The notes under the pieces were generated by a model that did no database searches, was not told where the DNA came from, and saw nothing but the letters and a program-made list of their open reading frames with translations. Both the position numbers and the translations under genes were made by a program. Below, one piece after another: positions 8,764-17,603 of a stretch of DNA of 64,000 bases. The DNA lies in assembly GCF_016907275.1 (NCBI RefSeq), contig NZ_JAFBBP010000001.1:1116001-1180000 (forward strand), in the 5' to 3' direction. How positions within the stretch are numbered: position 1 is the stretch's first letter; each line of letters opens with the position of its first letter. Source of the stretch: Micromonospora luteifusca. GTDB taxonomy: Bacteria; Actinomycetota; Actinomycetes; Mycobacteriales; Micromonosporaceae.

Positions 8764-9745
8764 CTATTCCCGAGCAACCGATGTCGACACCGCCATCGGC
8801 ACGGTGAGCGCCGACCCCGAGAGCACCTTCCTCGCCGGCGGCACCACCCAGGTCGACCTGCTGCGCATCTACGTCGAACAGCCGCGCCGTCTGGTCGACA
8901 TCAACGATCTGCCGCTGAATCGGATCGAGGAACTGCCCGACGGCGGGTTGCGGCTCGGCGGGCTGGCCCGGATGAGCGACGTAGCCGAGGAGCCGGAGCT
9001 GGTGCGGCGCTATCCGATGGTCGCCGAGGCGCTGCTGCTGGGCGCCTCCCCGCAGCTGCGCAACATGGCCACCCTCGCGGGGAACCTCATGCAGCGGGTG
9101 CGCTGCACCTACTTCCGCGACACCGAGGCGGCCTGCAACAAGCGCGCCCCCGGCACCGGGTGCAGCGCGCTCGACGGCATCAACCGGGGGCACGCGGTGC
9201 TCGGCACCAGCGAGCACTGCATCGCCACCCACCCGTCCGACCTGGCCGTGGCGCTGGTCGCGCTGGACGCCGTGGTGCAGACCGAGGGGCCGGGCGACGC
9301 GCGGAGCATTCCGATCGACGACTTCTTCCTGCTGCCCGGTCAGACCCCCGAGCGGGAACACCCGCTGGCCCACGGCGAACTCGTGACCGGCATCGACCTG
9401 CCACCGACACCGGTGGCGGCCAGGTCCCGGTACATCAAGATCCGCGACCGCGAGTCGTACGAGTTCGCGCTCGCCTCGGTCGCCGTGGCCATGTCGGTCG
9501 ACGGCGGCCGGATCAGCGAGGTTCGGCTCGCCCTGGGCGGGGTGGCCACCAAACCGTGGCGGGCCCGGGCGGCAGAGCAGGTGCTCGACGGCGCTCCGGC
9601 GACGACCGACTCGTTCCGCAGGGCCGCCGAGGCGGAGCTGGCACCGGCGGTGCCGCACGGAATGAACGCCTTCAAGATCGAGTTGGCTCGGCGGACCATC
9701 ATCCGGGCTCTGGAGCAGATGACGCAGCGGGAGGGGACGACATGA
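8750..9745 (+). CDS. molybdenum hydroxylase FAD subunit with extra [4Fe-4S] motif (PaoB/YagS-like)
   Basis: 331 residues. FAD-binding motifs are LAGGTTQVDLLR near residue 30 and ATLAGNLMQR near 108. Between them and the C-terminal domain is CTYFRDTEAACNKR...GTGCSALDG followed by SEHCIATHPSD; this Cys-rich insert matches the [4Fe-4S] site of E. coli PaoB/YagS and is absent from ordinary xanthine dehydrogenase or CoxM subunits. That is the best evidence that the operon encodes a PaoABC-type aldehyde oxidoreductase. ATG at 8750 follows GAGAAGG; an in-frame GTG at 8741 is the alternative. Overlaps the next gene (ATGA). Confidence 0.93.
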   Translation: MRPVSYSRATDVDTAIGTVSADPESTFLAGGTTQVDLLRIYVEQPRRLVDINDLPLNRIEELPDGGLRLGGLARMSDVAEEPELVRRYPMVAEALLLGASPQLRNMATLAGNLMQRVRCTYFRDTEAACNKRAPGTGCSALDGINRGHAVLGTSEHCIATHPSDLAVALVALDAVVQTEGPGDARSIPIDDFFLLPGQTPEREHPLAHGELVTGIDLPPTPVAARSRYIKIRDRESYEFALASVAVAMSVDGGRISEVRLALGGVATKPWRARAAEQVLDGAPATTDSFRRAAEAELAPAVPHGMNAFKIELARRTIIRALEQMTQREGTT

Positions 9746-11973
9746 GCCCGGCGATCGGCGGCACGCTCAACCGGGTCGACGGCCGCGCCAAGGTCCGCGG
9801 CGACTCCCGCTACTCCGCGGAGGTCCCGGTAACCGGCCTGGTGCACGCGGTGCTGGTCAACGCGACTATAGCCAGCGGCCGGATCAGCGCGATCGACACC
9901 GGCGAGGCCGAGCGCGCCGACGGGGTGCTGGCCGTACTCACCCACCGCAACCTCGGGCGGCTCGCCAACGTGCCCAAACTGCTTCCGTCGCTGGCCGGGC
10001 TGGCCGCGCCCGGGCAGAGTTTCTTCCCGATGCAGGACGAGACGATCCACTACGCCGGCCAGCCGGTCGCCGTCGTGATCGCCGACACCATCGAGCGCGC
10101 CGACCACGCCGGCACGCTCATCAAGATCGAGTACGCTCCCACACCCTCCATCACCCTGCTCGACCAGGCCCGCGACCAGGCGTACGTGCCTGAGAAGATC
10201 TTCGGCGGACTGCTGCCCGGGCAAGGGTCCCGTGGCGACGTGGGAAAGGCGCTGGCCGAGGCGGAGGTGTGCGTCGACGCGACGTACCGCTTCGCGCCCA
10301 ACCACCACAACCCGATCGAGCCGTCGGCCAGCACGGCTGTCTGGGAGGACGTCGACCGGCTGACCATCTACGACTCGACCCAGGGGCCGAACTCGGTCCA
10401 GTTGACCGTCGCCGAGCTGCTCGGTCTGCCACCGATCTCGATCCGGGTGGTCAGCCACGCCGTGGGCGGGAGCTTCGGGTCCAAGGCAATGGTCTGGCAC
10501 CACCCGACGCTGGCCGCGCTGGCCGCGCGACACGTGGGCCGACCGGTGCGGCTGGTACTCACCCGGGAGCAGATGTTCACCTCCTGTGGGCACCGCGAGG
10601 AGCAGGAGCAGCGGATCACCGTCGGCGCGGGCGCGGACGGCCGCATCACCGCGCTGCGCCACCACAAGCTGTCGCTCACCTCGCATTTCGACGACTGGGC
10701 GGAGCCGTCGTTGCAGAGCCCGGCGGTGGCGTACGTCAGCCCGAACTACGAGGGGATCTACCACCTGGTCCGAGGCAACACCATCACACCCACCTTCACG
10801 CGGGCGCCCGGCGAGGCGACCGGCATGTTCGCGTTGGAGTGCGCGATGGACGAGCTGGCGGAGCGGATCGGGATCGACCCGCTGGAGCTGCGGTTGCGCA
10901 ACTACACGGAGACCGACCCGGAGAGCGGCCACCCGTGGTCCAGCAGCGGGTTGCCCGAGTGCTACCAGCGAGCGGCCGAGCTGTTTGGCTGGCACGAGCG
11001 CGACACCCGGCCCCGGCGCGACGGTCAGTGGCTGATCGGCAGCGGCATGGCCAGCGCGCTCTATCCGGTCACCCAGCCGGTGAACCCGCAGCGCGCCCGG
11101 GCCCGGCTCTACAACGACGGTACGGCGGTCGTCGAGGCCGGTGTGTCGGAGTTCGGCACCGGCGTCTTCACCGCGATGACCCAGGTCGCCGCGGACGCGC
11201 TGGGCCTCCCGGTGGAGCGGGTACGGTTCGTCGGCGGCAGCAGTGACCTGCCGAACGTCACCGCCGCCGTGGGTTCCGCCGGCACCAGCGCGGTCGGCTC
11301 CGCCGTACACCTCGCGGCGACCCAGCTGCGCGATGAGCTGATCGGGCGCGCGGTGGCCGACGCCCACTCGCCGTTGCATGGCGCCGATCCCGGCACGGTG
11401 GTGGTCCAGGACGGTCGGATGGTGCGGCGTGACCGGCCGGACGTCGGCGAGACCTACGCCGACCTGCTGCACCGCAGCATGATCCCGGACGCGGAGGTGC
11501 TCAGCTCCTGGACGCCGCCACCGCAGGACGCCGGGTACGGGGTGCACACCTTCGGCGCGCAGATGGCCGAGGTGGCGGTCGACGCCGACCTCGGGGTGGT
11601 GCGGGTACGCCGCATGGTCGGGGTGTTCGCACCCGGCCGGGTGCTCAACCGCAAGACCGCGCACAGCCAACTGATGGGCGGCATGCTCTGGGGGCTCAGC
11701 CAGGCGCTGTTGGAGTCCACCAGGATGGATCCGCGGCTGGGCCGCTGGGCCAACGCCAGCCTCGGCGACTACCTGGTGGCGGTCAACGCGGACGCCCCCG
11801 ACGTGGTGGTGGACACCATCGAGGTGCACGACGAGGTGGTGAACCCGCTCGGGATGAAGGGCGTCGGGGAGATCGGCGTGGTGGGCGCGGCCGCCGCGAT
11901 CGCCAACGCCGTGTACCACGCCACCGGACGCCGGCAGTACGAGCTGCCGATCATGCTGGAGAAGCTGCTCTGA
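9742..11973 (+). CDS. molybdenum hydroxylase large subunit, Mo-cofactor binding (PaoC/YagR-like)
   Basis: 743 residues, the length of PaoC/YagR-type large subunits. Mo-cofactor motifs are VVSHAVGGSFGSKA, FTRAPGEATGMFALE, and the C-terminal KGVGEIGVVGAAAAIANA whose Glu is the catalytic base in this superfamily. The CO-dehydrogenase active-site signature (AYxCSFR) is absent, so this is not form I CODH. With the two upstream genes it forms an (alpha-beta-gamma) enzyme that oxidises aldehydes or N-heterocycles using water; the aldehyde oxidoreductase assignment rests mainly on the FAD subunit. ATG at 9742 follows GGAGGGGAC. Maturation presumably by the divergent XdhC protein. Confidence 0.93.
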   Translation: MSPAIGGTLNRVDGRAKVRGDSRYSAEVPVTGLVHAVLVNATIASGRISAIDTGEAERADGVLAVLTHRNLGRLANVPKLLPSLAGLAAPGQSFFPMQDETIHYAGQPVAVVIADTIERADHAGTLIKIEYAPTPSITLLDQARDQAYVPEKIFGGLLPGQGSRGDVGKALAEAEVCVDATYRFAPNHHNPIEPSASTAVWEDVDRLTIYDSTQGPNSVQLTVAELLGLPPISIRVVSHAVGGSFGSKAMVWHHPTLAALAARHVGRPVRLVLTREQMFTSCGHREEQEQRITVGAGADGRITALRHHKLSLTSHFDDWAEPSLQSPAVAYVSPNYEGIYHLVRGNTITPTFTRAPGEATGMFALECAMDELAERIGIDPLELRLRNYTETDPESGHPWSSSGLPECYQRAAELFGWHERDTRPRRDGQWLIGSGMASALYPVTQPVNPQRARARLYNDGTAVVEAGVSEFGTGVFTAMTQVAADALGLPVERVRFVGGSSDLPNVTAAVGSAGTSAVGSAVHLAATQLRDELIGRAVADAHSPLHGADPGTVVVQDGRMVRRDRPDVGETYADLLHRSMIPDAEVLSSWTPPPQDAGYGVHTFGAQMAEVAVDADLGVVRVRRMVGVFAPGRVLNRKTAHSQLMGGMLWGLSQALLESTRMDPRLGRWANASLGDYLVAVNADAPDVVVDTIEVHDEVVNPLGMKGVGEIGVVGAAAAIANAVYHATGRRQYELPIMLEKLL

Positions 11974-12274
11974 GGGCGACCGACGCCGGTCTCTCACATC
12001 GAGGAACACCTATTGCGCTCGACCCGGGCGGCATGGTGGGATGACGCGTACCGGGCGGTGCGAGGGCTGCGGCGCCGCCGGTTGCCGGGTTCGTCAGACG
12101 CGAGGGCGCCGGTCCGTGACAGGACCGTCGATGGCGCTCGTCCACCGGCCGTTTCCCGCCGGGGCACGTCGCCGTGATCGTCGCACCGCTGACGTCAGCG
12201 GGGCGATCAGGCCACAACCCACCCGATTGCGGCGGGGCGGCTCGAGCAGCGCGCCTCGCGAGTCAGGAGAACCC
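11974..12274. promoter_or_regulatory. LPMO upstream region with 16-bp palindrome (12186-12201)
   Basis: 301 bp without a convincing gene. It holds a perfect 16-bp palindrome, ccgctgacgtcagcgg at 12186-12201, about 75 bp upstream of the LPMO start. A short symmetric site at that distance fits a repressor or activator operator. The CebR cellobiose-operator consensus (TGGGAGCGCTCCCA) is not present. The open reading in frame upstream of the LPMO start has no features of a protein. Confidence 0.5.
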
Positions 12275-13411
12275 GTGAACCGTTCCCGTACGGCCGCGTT
12301 GCTCATCGCGGCCGTGACCTTCGCACTGGGCGCTGTCGCCCTGGCGTCCAGTCCCCAGCCGGCCGCCGCGCATGGTGCGGCGATGACCCCGGGCAGCCGT
12401 ACCTACCTGTGCTGGCAGGACGGCCGCAGCCAGACCGGTGAGATCAGGCCGAACAATCCCGCGTGCTCCGCCGCGGTGGCGCAGAGCGGGGCGAACTCGC
12501 TCTACAACTGGTTCAGCGTGCTGCGGTCCGACGCTGGCGGCCGGACCACCGGCTTCATCCCGGACGGGCAACTGTGCAGCGGCGGCAACTCCGGTTACCG
12601 CGGCTACGACCTGCCCCGCACCGACTGGCCGCTGACCCACCTGACCGCCGGGGCGCGGTTGGACTTCAAGTACAGCAACTGGGCGCACCACCCGGGCACG
12701 TTCTACTTCTACGTGACCAAGAACAGTTGGAGCCCGACCCGGGCGCTGGCGTGGAGTGACCTCGAGGAGCCGTTCCTGACGGTGACCAACCCGCCGCAGC
12801 GCGGCGCGGTCGGCACCAACGACGGTCACTACTACTTCAGCGGCAACCTGCCGTCGGGCAAGAGTGGCCGGCACATCATCTACTCCCGCTGGGTGCGCTC
12901 GGATTCGCAGGAGAACTTCTTCGGCTGCTCCGACGTGACCTTCGACGGCGGCAACGGTCAGGTGACCGGGGTGGGTCCGGGCACGGGTTCGCCGTCGCCC
13001 GACCCGACCACGCCGCCGCCGAACCCCACCACCCCGCCGCCGAACCCGACCACCCCGCCGCCCAACCCGACCACCCCGCCGCCCAACCCGACCACGCCAG
13101 CGCCGGGCGGTGACTGCATGGCGGTCTACAAGGTGAGCAGCGCCTGGCAGGGTGGCTTCCAGGGCGAGGTCACGATCATGAACCACGGCAGTACGCCGTT
13201 CTCCGGCTGGACCGCGAGTTGGGCCTGGCCCAACGGGCAGTCGATCAGTCAGATCTGGGGGGCCACGCAGACGTCGTCCGGCTCGTCGGTGACGGCGACG
13301 AACGTCGCCTACAACGGCACAGTCGCACCGGAAGGCACCACGACGTTCGGCTTCCTGGCCAGCACCACAGGAACGAACGGCCTCCCCACAGTCACCTGCG
13401 CCCGCCGCTAA
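12275..13411 (+). CDS. secreted AA10 lytic polysaccharide monooxygenase with C-terminal CBM2
   Basis: 378 residues. A signal peptide (residues 1-32, hydrophobic core LLIAAVTFALGAVAL) ends at AAA before His33 in HGAAMTPGSR; this N-terminal His forms the copper histidine brace with the His in NWAHHPGTFYFY. The catalytic AA10 domain (about 33-235) is followed by a Pro/Thr linker of PNPTTPP repeats and a CBM2 domain (about 282-378, with Trp residues in SSAWQGGFQGEV and FSGWTASWAWPNG and closing Cys residues). AA10 enzymes oxidatively cleave crystalline cellulose or chitin; the CBM2 favours cellulose. GTG at 12275 has AGGAG five bases upstream. Confidence 0.96.
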   Translation: MNRSRTAALLIAAVTFALGAVALASSPQPAAAHGAAMTPGSRTYLCWQDGRSQTGEIRPNNPACSAAVAQSGANSLYNWFSVLRSDAGGRTTGFIPDGQLCSGGNSGYRGYDLPRTDWPLTHLTAGARLDFKYSNWAHHPGTFYFYVTKNSWSPTRALAWSDLEEPFLTVTNPPQRGAVGTNDGHYYFSGNLPSGKSGRHIIYSRWVRSDSQENFFGCSDVTFDGGNGQVTGVGPGTGSPSPDPTTPPPNPTTPPPNPTTPPPNPTTPPPNPTTPAPGGDCMAVYKVSSAWQGGFQGEVTIMNHGSTPFSGWTASWAWPNGQSISQIWGATQTSSGSSVTATNVAYNGTVAPEGTTTFGFLASTTGTNGLPTVTCARR

Positions 13412-13422
13412 CCACCCCCTAA

Positions 13423-13478
13423 TGATCAAGAGGTTTGCGTCACCGGAACGGCTCCGGATGACGCAAACCTCTTGATCA
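13423..13478. terminator. perfect 20-bp-arm hairpin between convergent genes (TGATCA family)
   Basis: Arms 13423-13442 and 13459-13478 are perfectly complementary; the loop contains a partial ccgg...ccgg inner pairing. It begins 11 bp after the LPMO stop and ends 18 bp before the asparagine synthetase stop, the position expected of a shared bidirectional terminator. The arm starts TGATCAAGAGGTT, nearly the same as the tip of the hairpin at 3263. Confidence 0.82.
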
Positions 13479-13496
13479 ACAGGGTCGGGCTGGGGG

Positions 13497-15458
13497 TCAG
13501 CGGACCATGGAGCCGACCACCGGCTTCGTGAGCAGGGCGGACTGGTTGCGCTGGATGCCCGGGTCGAGGGTCTTCGCCACGAAGATGGCGTGCCAGATGC
13601 AGAAGATCAACACCGTCCACACCTTGCGGGAGTGGTCGGCCTCCTCCCGCTTGTGCTCGTCGAGCAGCCGCAGCGCGTACGACAGGTCGAGCAGGTCGCC
13701 CGCACCCGAGGTGCTCAGCACGTGCCGGGCCCACTCGTACATCTCGCCGCGCAACCAGACCCGGGTGGGGGTCGGGAAGCCCAGCTTCTTGCGGTTGACG
13801 ATGGCCGGCGGCACGACACCCTGCAATGCCTGGCGCATCGCGTACTTCGTGGCGTCGGAGCGCGGCGGCAGCTTCAAATCGACCGGGATCTTCGCCGCGA
13901 CGTCGAAGACCGCACGGTCGAGGAACGGCACCCGCACCTCCAGTGAGTGCGACATCGAGATCCGGTCGGCCTTGACCAGGATGTCGCCCCGCAGCCACGT
14001 GTAGAGGTCGACGTACTGCATCTTGGTGACGTCGTCCAGCTCGGTGCACTCGGCGTAGATCGGGGCGGTGACGTCGGTGTAGCGCACCGAGGGGTCGTAG
14101 CGCCGCATCAGGCGCTGCTTCTCCTCCTCGGTGAACATCCGGGCGTTGCCGTAGTAGCGCTCCTCGATCGGGGTGGTGCCGCGCTCCAGGAAGCTCTTGC
14201 CCTTGACCCCCTGCGGGATCGCCTTGGAGACCGCGCGCAGGCCCTTCTGCACCCCGCCGGGCAGACCGTTGACGGTCCCCAGCGACAGCGGCTCCCGGTA
14301 GATGGTGTAGCCGCCGAAGAACTCGTCGGCGCCCTCACCGGAGAGCACCACCGTGACGTGCTCGGCGGCCTTCTTGGCCACGAAGTAGAGCGGCACCAGC
14401 GCCGGGTCGGCCACCGGGTCGTCCAGGTGCCAGACGATCTTCGGCAGCGCGTCGATCATGTCCTGCGGACCGATCTTGGTGGGGATGGTGGTGACGTCCA
14501 GGTGCCGGGCCGACTCCTGGGCGACGTCGATCTCCGAGTACCCCGGTACGTCGTAGCCGACAGTGAACGTGAGGATGTTCGGGTTGAACTCCCGGGCCAG
14601 CGCCACCACCGCGGTGGAGTCGATGCCGCTGGACAGGAACGAGCCGACCGGGACGTCGGAGCGCATGTGCATGCGCACGCTCTCCCGCAGCGTCTCCCGG
14701 ATCTCGTGGTACAGCTTCTGCTCGTCGTCGACCGGTGCCGGCCGGAACACCGGCCGGTACCACCGCCGTACGTCGATCCGCCCGCCCGGGGTCCAGTTCA
14801 GGTACTCCCCGGAGCCGATCCGGCTGATGCCCTTGTGCAGCGTGCCGGGCTCGGGAACGTACTGCAGGGTCAGGTAGTGACTCAGGTTGGCCGTGTCGAC
14901 GCCCGCGTCGCCCTGGTAGTTGCTGTGCGCGAACGGCAGCAGCGCCTTCTTCTCCGACGCCAGGTAGAGGCCGTCGGCGGTCTCCAGGTAGTGCATCGGC
15001 TTGATGCCGAAGTAGTCGCGGGCACCGAACGCGCGCCGCTCCTGCCGGTCCCAGATGACGAAGGCGAACATGCCCCGCAGCCGGGTGAGCACCTGCTCGC
15101 CCCAGAAGTGGTAGCCCGCGACGATCACCTCACCGTCACCGGCGGTGGCGAACTGGGCGCCGAAGTCCCTGATCAACTCCTCGCGCAGCTCGATGTAGTT
15201 GTAGATCTCACCATTGAAGGTGAGCAGGTAACGGCCGTTCGCGTAGGGCAGCGGCTCGTGGCTCGACGCGACGTCGATGATCGCCAGCCGCTTGTGGGCG
15301 AACACGCCGTCCGCGTACCGGCCGGAGGCGTCGCCGACCACCTCGACCCCGGTCTCGTCGGGGCCGCGGTGGTGCAGGCATTCCAACGCTCCGGCGATGT
15401 GGTCGCGGTGCGCGGCGGCGTTGCCGTTCGCGCTGAAGAAGGCCAGAAGTCCGCACAT
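13497..15458 (-). CDS. asnB: asparagine synthase (glutamine-hydrolysing)
   Basis: 653 residues. Start chosen at the ATG at 15458 because the class II glutamine amidotransferase domain needs Cys at position 2 (MCGLLAFF); an in-frame ATG nine bases earlier would mask it. GGGAAG lies upstream at suitable spacing. The N-terminal glutaminase half contains HHRGPDETG and LTFNGEIYNY; the C-terminal synthetase half has the ATP pyrophosphatase loop SFLSSGIDSTAVVALA and LSGEGADEFFGGY. It makes asparagine from aspartate, glutamine and ATP in the cytosol. The ~650-residue actinobacterial form is normal. Divergent from the aminopeptidase gene across about 130 bp. Confidence 0.95.
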   Translation of the reverse strand: MCGLLAFFSANGNAAAHRDHIAGALECLHHRGPDETGVEVVGDASGRYADGVFAHKRLAIIDVASSHEPLPYANGRYLLTFNGEIYNYIELREELIRDFGAQFATAGDGEVIVAGYHFWGEQVLTRLRGMFAFVIWDRQERRAFGARDYFGIKPMHYLETADGLYLASEKKALLPFAHSNYQGDAGVDTANLSHYLTLQYVPEPGTLHKGISRIGSGEYLNWTPGGRIDVRRWYRPVFRPAPVDDEQKLYHEIRETLRESVRMHMRSDVPVGSFLSSGIDSTAVVALAREFNPNILTFTVGYDVPGYSEIDVAQESARHLDVTTIPTKIGPQDMIDALPKIVWHLDDPVADPALVPLYFVAKKAAEHVTVVLSGEGADEFFGGYTIYREPLSLGTVNGLPGGVQKGLRAVSKAIPQGVKGKSFLERGTTPIEERYYGNARMFTEEEKQRLMRRYDPSVRYTDVTAPIYAECTELDDVTKMQYVDLYTWLRGDILVKADRISMSHSLEVRVPFLDRAVFDVAAKIPVDLKLPPRSDATKYAMRQALQGVVPPAIVNRKKLGFPTPTRVWLRGEMYEWARHVLSTSGAGDLLDLSYALRLLDEHKREEADHSRKVWTVLIFCIWHAIFVAKTLDPGIQRNQSALLTKPVVGSMVR

Positions 15459-15591
15459 GGTGGTCATCTTCCCACGCGTGTTGTCGGCCCGTCGCAGCCG
15501 TCCGTCGATCCGCCTGCCTGCCAGCGGGCGTAACCGCGAACCGGGCGCGCGGTACCGTCGGGACCAGCAACGAAGCGGAGGGAGCGGCGCA

Positions 15592-17073
15592 ATGACCGAG
15601 GGACGCACCGACGGTACGCCGACGGACGGTACGGAATCGCACGATCCGGACTTTCCGGAGGCTTTCCTGTCGTTCATGCGGCACGGCTGGCGCGACACCG
15701 CGCTCCCCGTGGCGCCCCGGCCGGAGACGCCCAACTACGCCAAGCGGCGGGCGGCGCTCTCGGCGGCGTTCCCCGGCGAGACACTGGTGATCCCCACCGG
15801 CACCGACAAGGTCCGGGCCAACGACACCGACTACCCGTTCCGGCCGGGCAGTGACTTCGCCTACCTGACCGGCGACCACGACGCGGACAGCGTGCTGGTG
15901 CTGCGCCCGAACGGCTCAGGGCACGACGCGACGCTGTACATGCGGCCCCGCTCGTCCCGGGAGACCGACGAGTTCTTCCGCAGCCGCAACGGCGAGCTGT
16001 GGGTGGGCCGGCGGCACACGCTCAGTGAGAAGTCGACCGAGCTGGGCCTGCCCACCGCCGACCTGACCGGCCTGGAGGCGACCCTCGCCGACCTGGCACC
16101 GGGGCGTACCCGGGTGCTGCGCGGGTTCGACGCCCAGGTGGACGCGGCCGTCCGCCCGTACGACGGTGCCCGCACCGAGGGTAAGCCGGCCCGGGACCGG
16201 GAGCTGGCGATCGCCATCTCGGAGATGAAGCTGGTCAAGGACGAGTGGGAGATCGGCCAACTCCAGGACGCGATCGACGCCACCGTACGCGGCTTCGAGG
16301 ACGTGGCTCGGATCCTGCCGGCGGACCGCGCCGTCTCGGAGCGGCTGCTGGAGGGTGTCTTCGCGCTCCGGGCCCGGCACGACGGCAACGACGTCGGCTA
16401 CAGCTCGATCGTCGGCGCCGGCGAGCACGCCACGATCCTGCACTGGATCCACAACCACGGCGCCACCCGACCGGGTGACCTGCTGCTCATGGACATGGGC
16501 GTCGAGGGCCGCAACCTCTACACCGCCGACGTGACCCGGGTGGTGCCGGTGAACGGCCGGTTCACCGCTCTGCAGCGCCAGGTCTACGACATCGTCTACG
16601 CCTCACAGCAGGCCGGCATCGAGGCCATCCGGCCGGGTGTGAAGTTCAAGGACGTCCACCTGACCTGCATGCGGGTGCTCGCCGAGGGCCTGGCCGACCT
16701 GGGCCTGCTGCCGGTGAGTGTCGACGAGGCGATGGACGAGAAGTCGACGGTCTACCGGCGGTGGACGCTGCACGGCTTCGGCCACATGCTCGGCATCGAC
16801 GTGCACGACTGCTCGAACGCCCGCAAGGAGACGTACCGCGACGGCGCCCTGGGCGAGGGCTACGTGCTCACCGTCGAGCCGGGTCTGTACTTCCAGCCGG
16901 AGGACGAGCTGGTCCCCGCCGAGCTGCGCGGCGTCGGCATCCGGATCGAGGACGACGTGCTGGTCACCGCGACTGGCGCGGTGAACATGTCGGCCGGGCT
17001 GCCGCGCACCTCCGACGAGGTGGAGACCTGGCTGGCCGAGCAGCGCGAGGCAGGCCCCCGCCTGCCTTGCTGA
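15592..17073 (+). CDS. Xaa-Pro aminopeptidase (aminopeptidase P family, M24B)
   Basis: 493 residues, the length of proteobacterial/actinobacterial aminopeptidase P. An N-terminal creatinase-like domain (with FRPGSDFAYLTG) is followed by the pita-bread M24 domain. Dinuclear metal ligands are visible: Asp in LLMDMGVEGRN and in TADVTRVV, His in HGFGHMLGIDVHD, Glu in TVEPGLYF and Glu in GIRIEDDVLV. The enzyme removes N-terminal residues preceding proline and works in the cytoplasm (no signal peptide). ATG at 15592 follows GGAGGGAG. Longer upstream in-frame readings lack a ribosome site. Confidence 0.94.
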   Translation: MTEGRTDGTPTDGTESHDPDFPEAFLSFMRHGWRDTALPVAPRPETPNYAKRRAALSAAFPGETLVIPTGTDKVRANDTDYPFRPGSDFAYLTGDHDADSVLVLRPNGSGHDATLYMRPRSSRETDEFFRSRNGELWVGRRHTLSEKSTELGLPTADLTGLEATLADLAPGRTRVLRGFDAQVDAAVRPYDGARTEGKPARDRELAIAISEMKLVKDEWEIGQLQDAIDATVRGFEDVARILPADRAVSERLLEGVFALRARHDGNDVGYSSIVGAGEHATILHWIHNHGATRPGDLLLMDMGVEGRNLYTADVTRVVPVNGRFTALQRQVYDIVYASQQAGIEAIRPGVKFKDVHLTCMRVLAEGLADLGLLPVSVDEAMDEKSTVYRRWTLHGFGHMLGIDVHDCSNARKETYRDGALGEGYVLTVEPGLYFQPEDELVPAELRGVGIRIEDDVLVTATGAVNMSAGLPRTSDEVETWLAEQREAGPRLPC

Positions 17074-17456
17074 CACCTGAACGAACGGCGACTACCGCCG
17101 GCGAGGCCCTGGTCAGCGTGCTGCGACGCGTCGACCGGGGCCTCGCTGGCGTGTGCCCCTCGACCGCCCCTCACGGGTCCGCGTGCCCGGTCCACGGCGG
17201 CGCGCCGGCCCGATAGCCGGGCATTCTCCCCGTCAAGACCATGATCGACACCACATCGGCGATACAGGGGTATCAATCGCCCCGGATACCCCAATGTCGG
17301 CGATCTGGAGTGGATCATTTCGGCACGGCCAGGCTACGGCCGCGCCGTCCGAACCCCGGGTAGCGAGGCCTCCCGCTAGGGCATCCGTCGGTGTTTGTGC
17401 TGCCTGCACCCCTTTCCGCCAACCCGGACGCGTTGCGCTTCCTAAGCTCAGCTGAG
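17074..17456. other. gene-poor interval with degenerate hairpin repeat
   Basis: 383 bp between the aminopeptidase and the conserved block before the first beta-helix gene. It holds the repeat at 17242-17318 described separately. A short reading from GTG 17118 to 17216 (32 codons, ending in a CP..APHGSACPVHG segment) overlaps nothing but has no ribosome-binding site; I do not call it a gene. Confidence 0.5.
17242..17318. repeat. imperfect ~77-bp hairpin repeat, copy 1 (GATCGAC...GGTATC family)
   Basis: Arms 17242-17274 and 17285-17318 are imperfectly complementary around a 10-nt loop. The left arm matches that of the perfect hairpin at 30538-30615 at most positions (shared blocks tgatcgac, tcggcgat, ggtatc), so both are copies of one dispersed element; this one has accumulated unpaired changes. 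Confidence 0.75.
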
Positions 17457-17542
17457 CCGAATGCGTGGTTATCTCAGATACGTCCGCATCGCGAAGATGG
17501 TTCTCATACGGTGGGGATCAGAGGCTGCAACCCATTTGTAGC
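17457..17542 (+). promoter_or_regulatory. conserved upstream block of beta-helix gene, copy 1
   Basis: 86-bp block that matches 19737-19821 almost without gaps. Invariant parts are ccgaatgcg, gata, gcga and ttctcatacggtgg. It ends in gctgcaa-cccat-ttgtagc (17524-17542), an inverted repeat whose single difference from the perfect form in the other copy would give a G-U pair in RNA. The block ends 61 bp before the start codon, so it may include promoter, operator and leader hairpin. No known riboswitch was recognised. Confidence 0.65.
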
Positions 17543-17603
17543 TGGTCGTGGCGCCTCGGGCGGTGCGGCCCCGTCTGGTAGCAGGAAAGGGCGGAAGGCT
17601 CTG

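Noticed and set aside
9742..11973. Form I CO dehydrogenase large subunit
   Set aside because: The AYxCSFR active-site motif is missing and the FAD subunit has the PaoB-like [4Fe-4S] insert.
9340..12009. Long reading antisense to the molybdenum hydroxylase subunits
   Set aside because: Same GC-skew artefact; it crosses two genuine gene boundaries and has no conserved motif.
17242..17318. Transposon terminal inverted repeats
   Set aside because: No transposase or target duplication is visible; the arms face each other across a 10-base loop, as in a hairpin rather than element ends.
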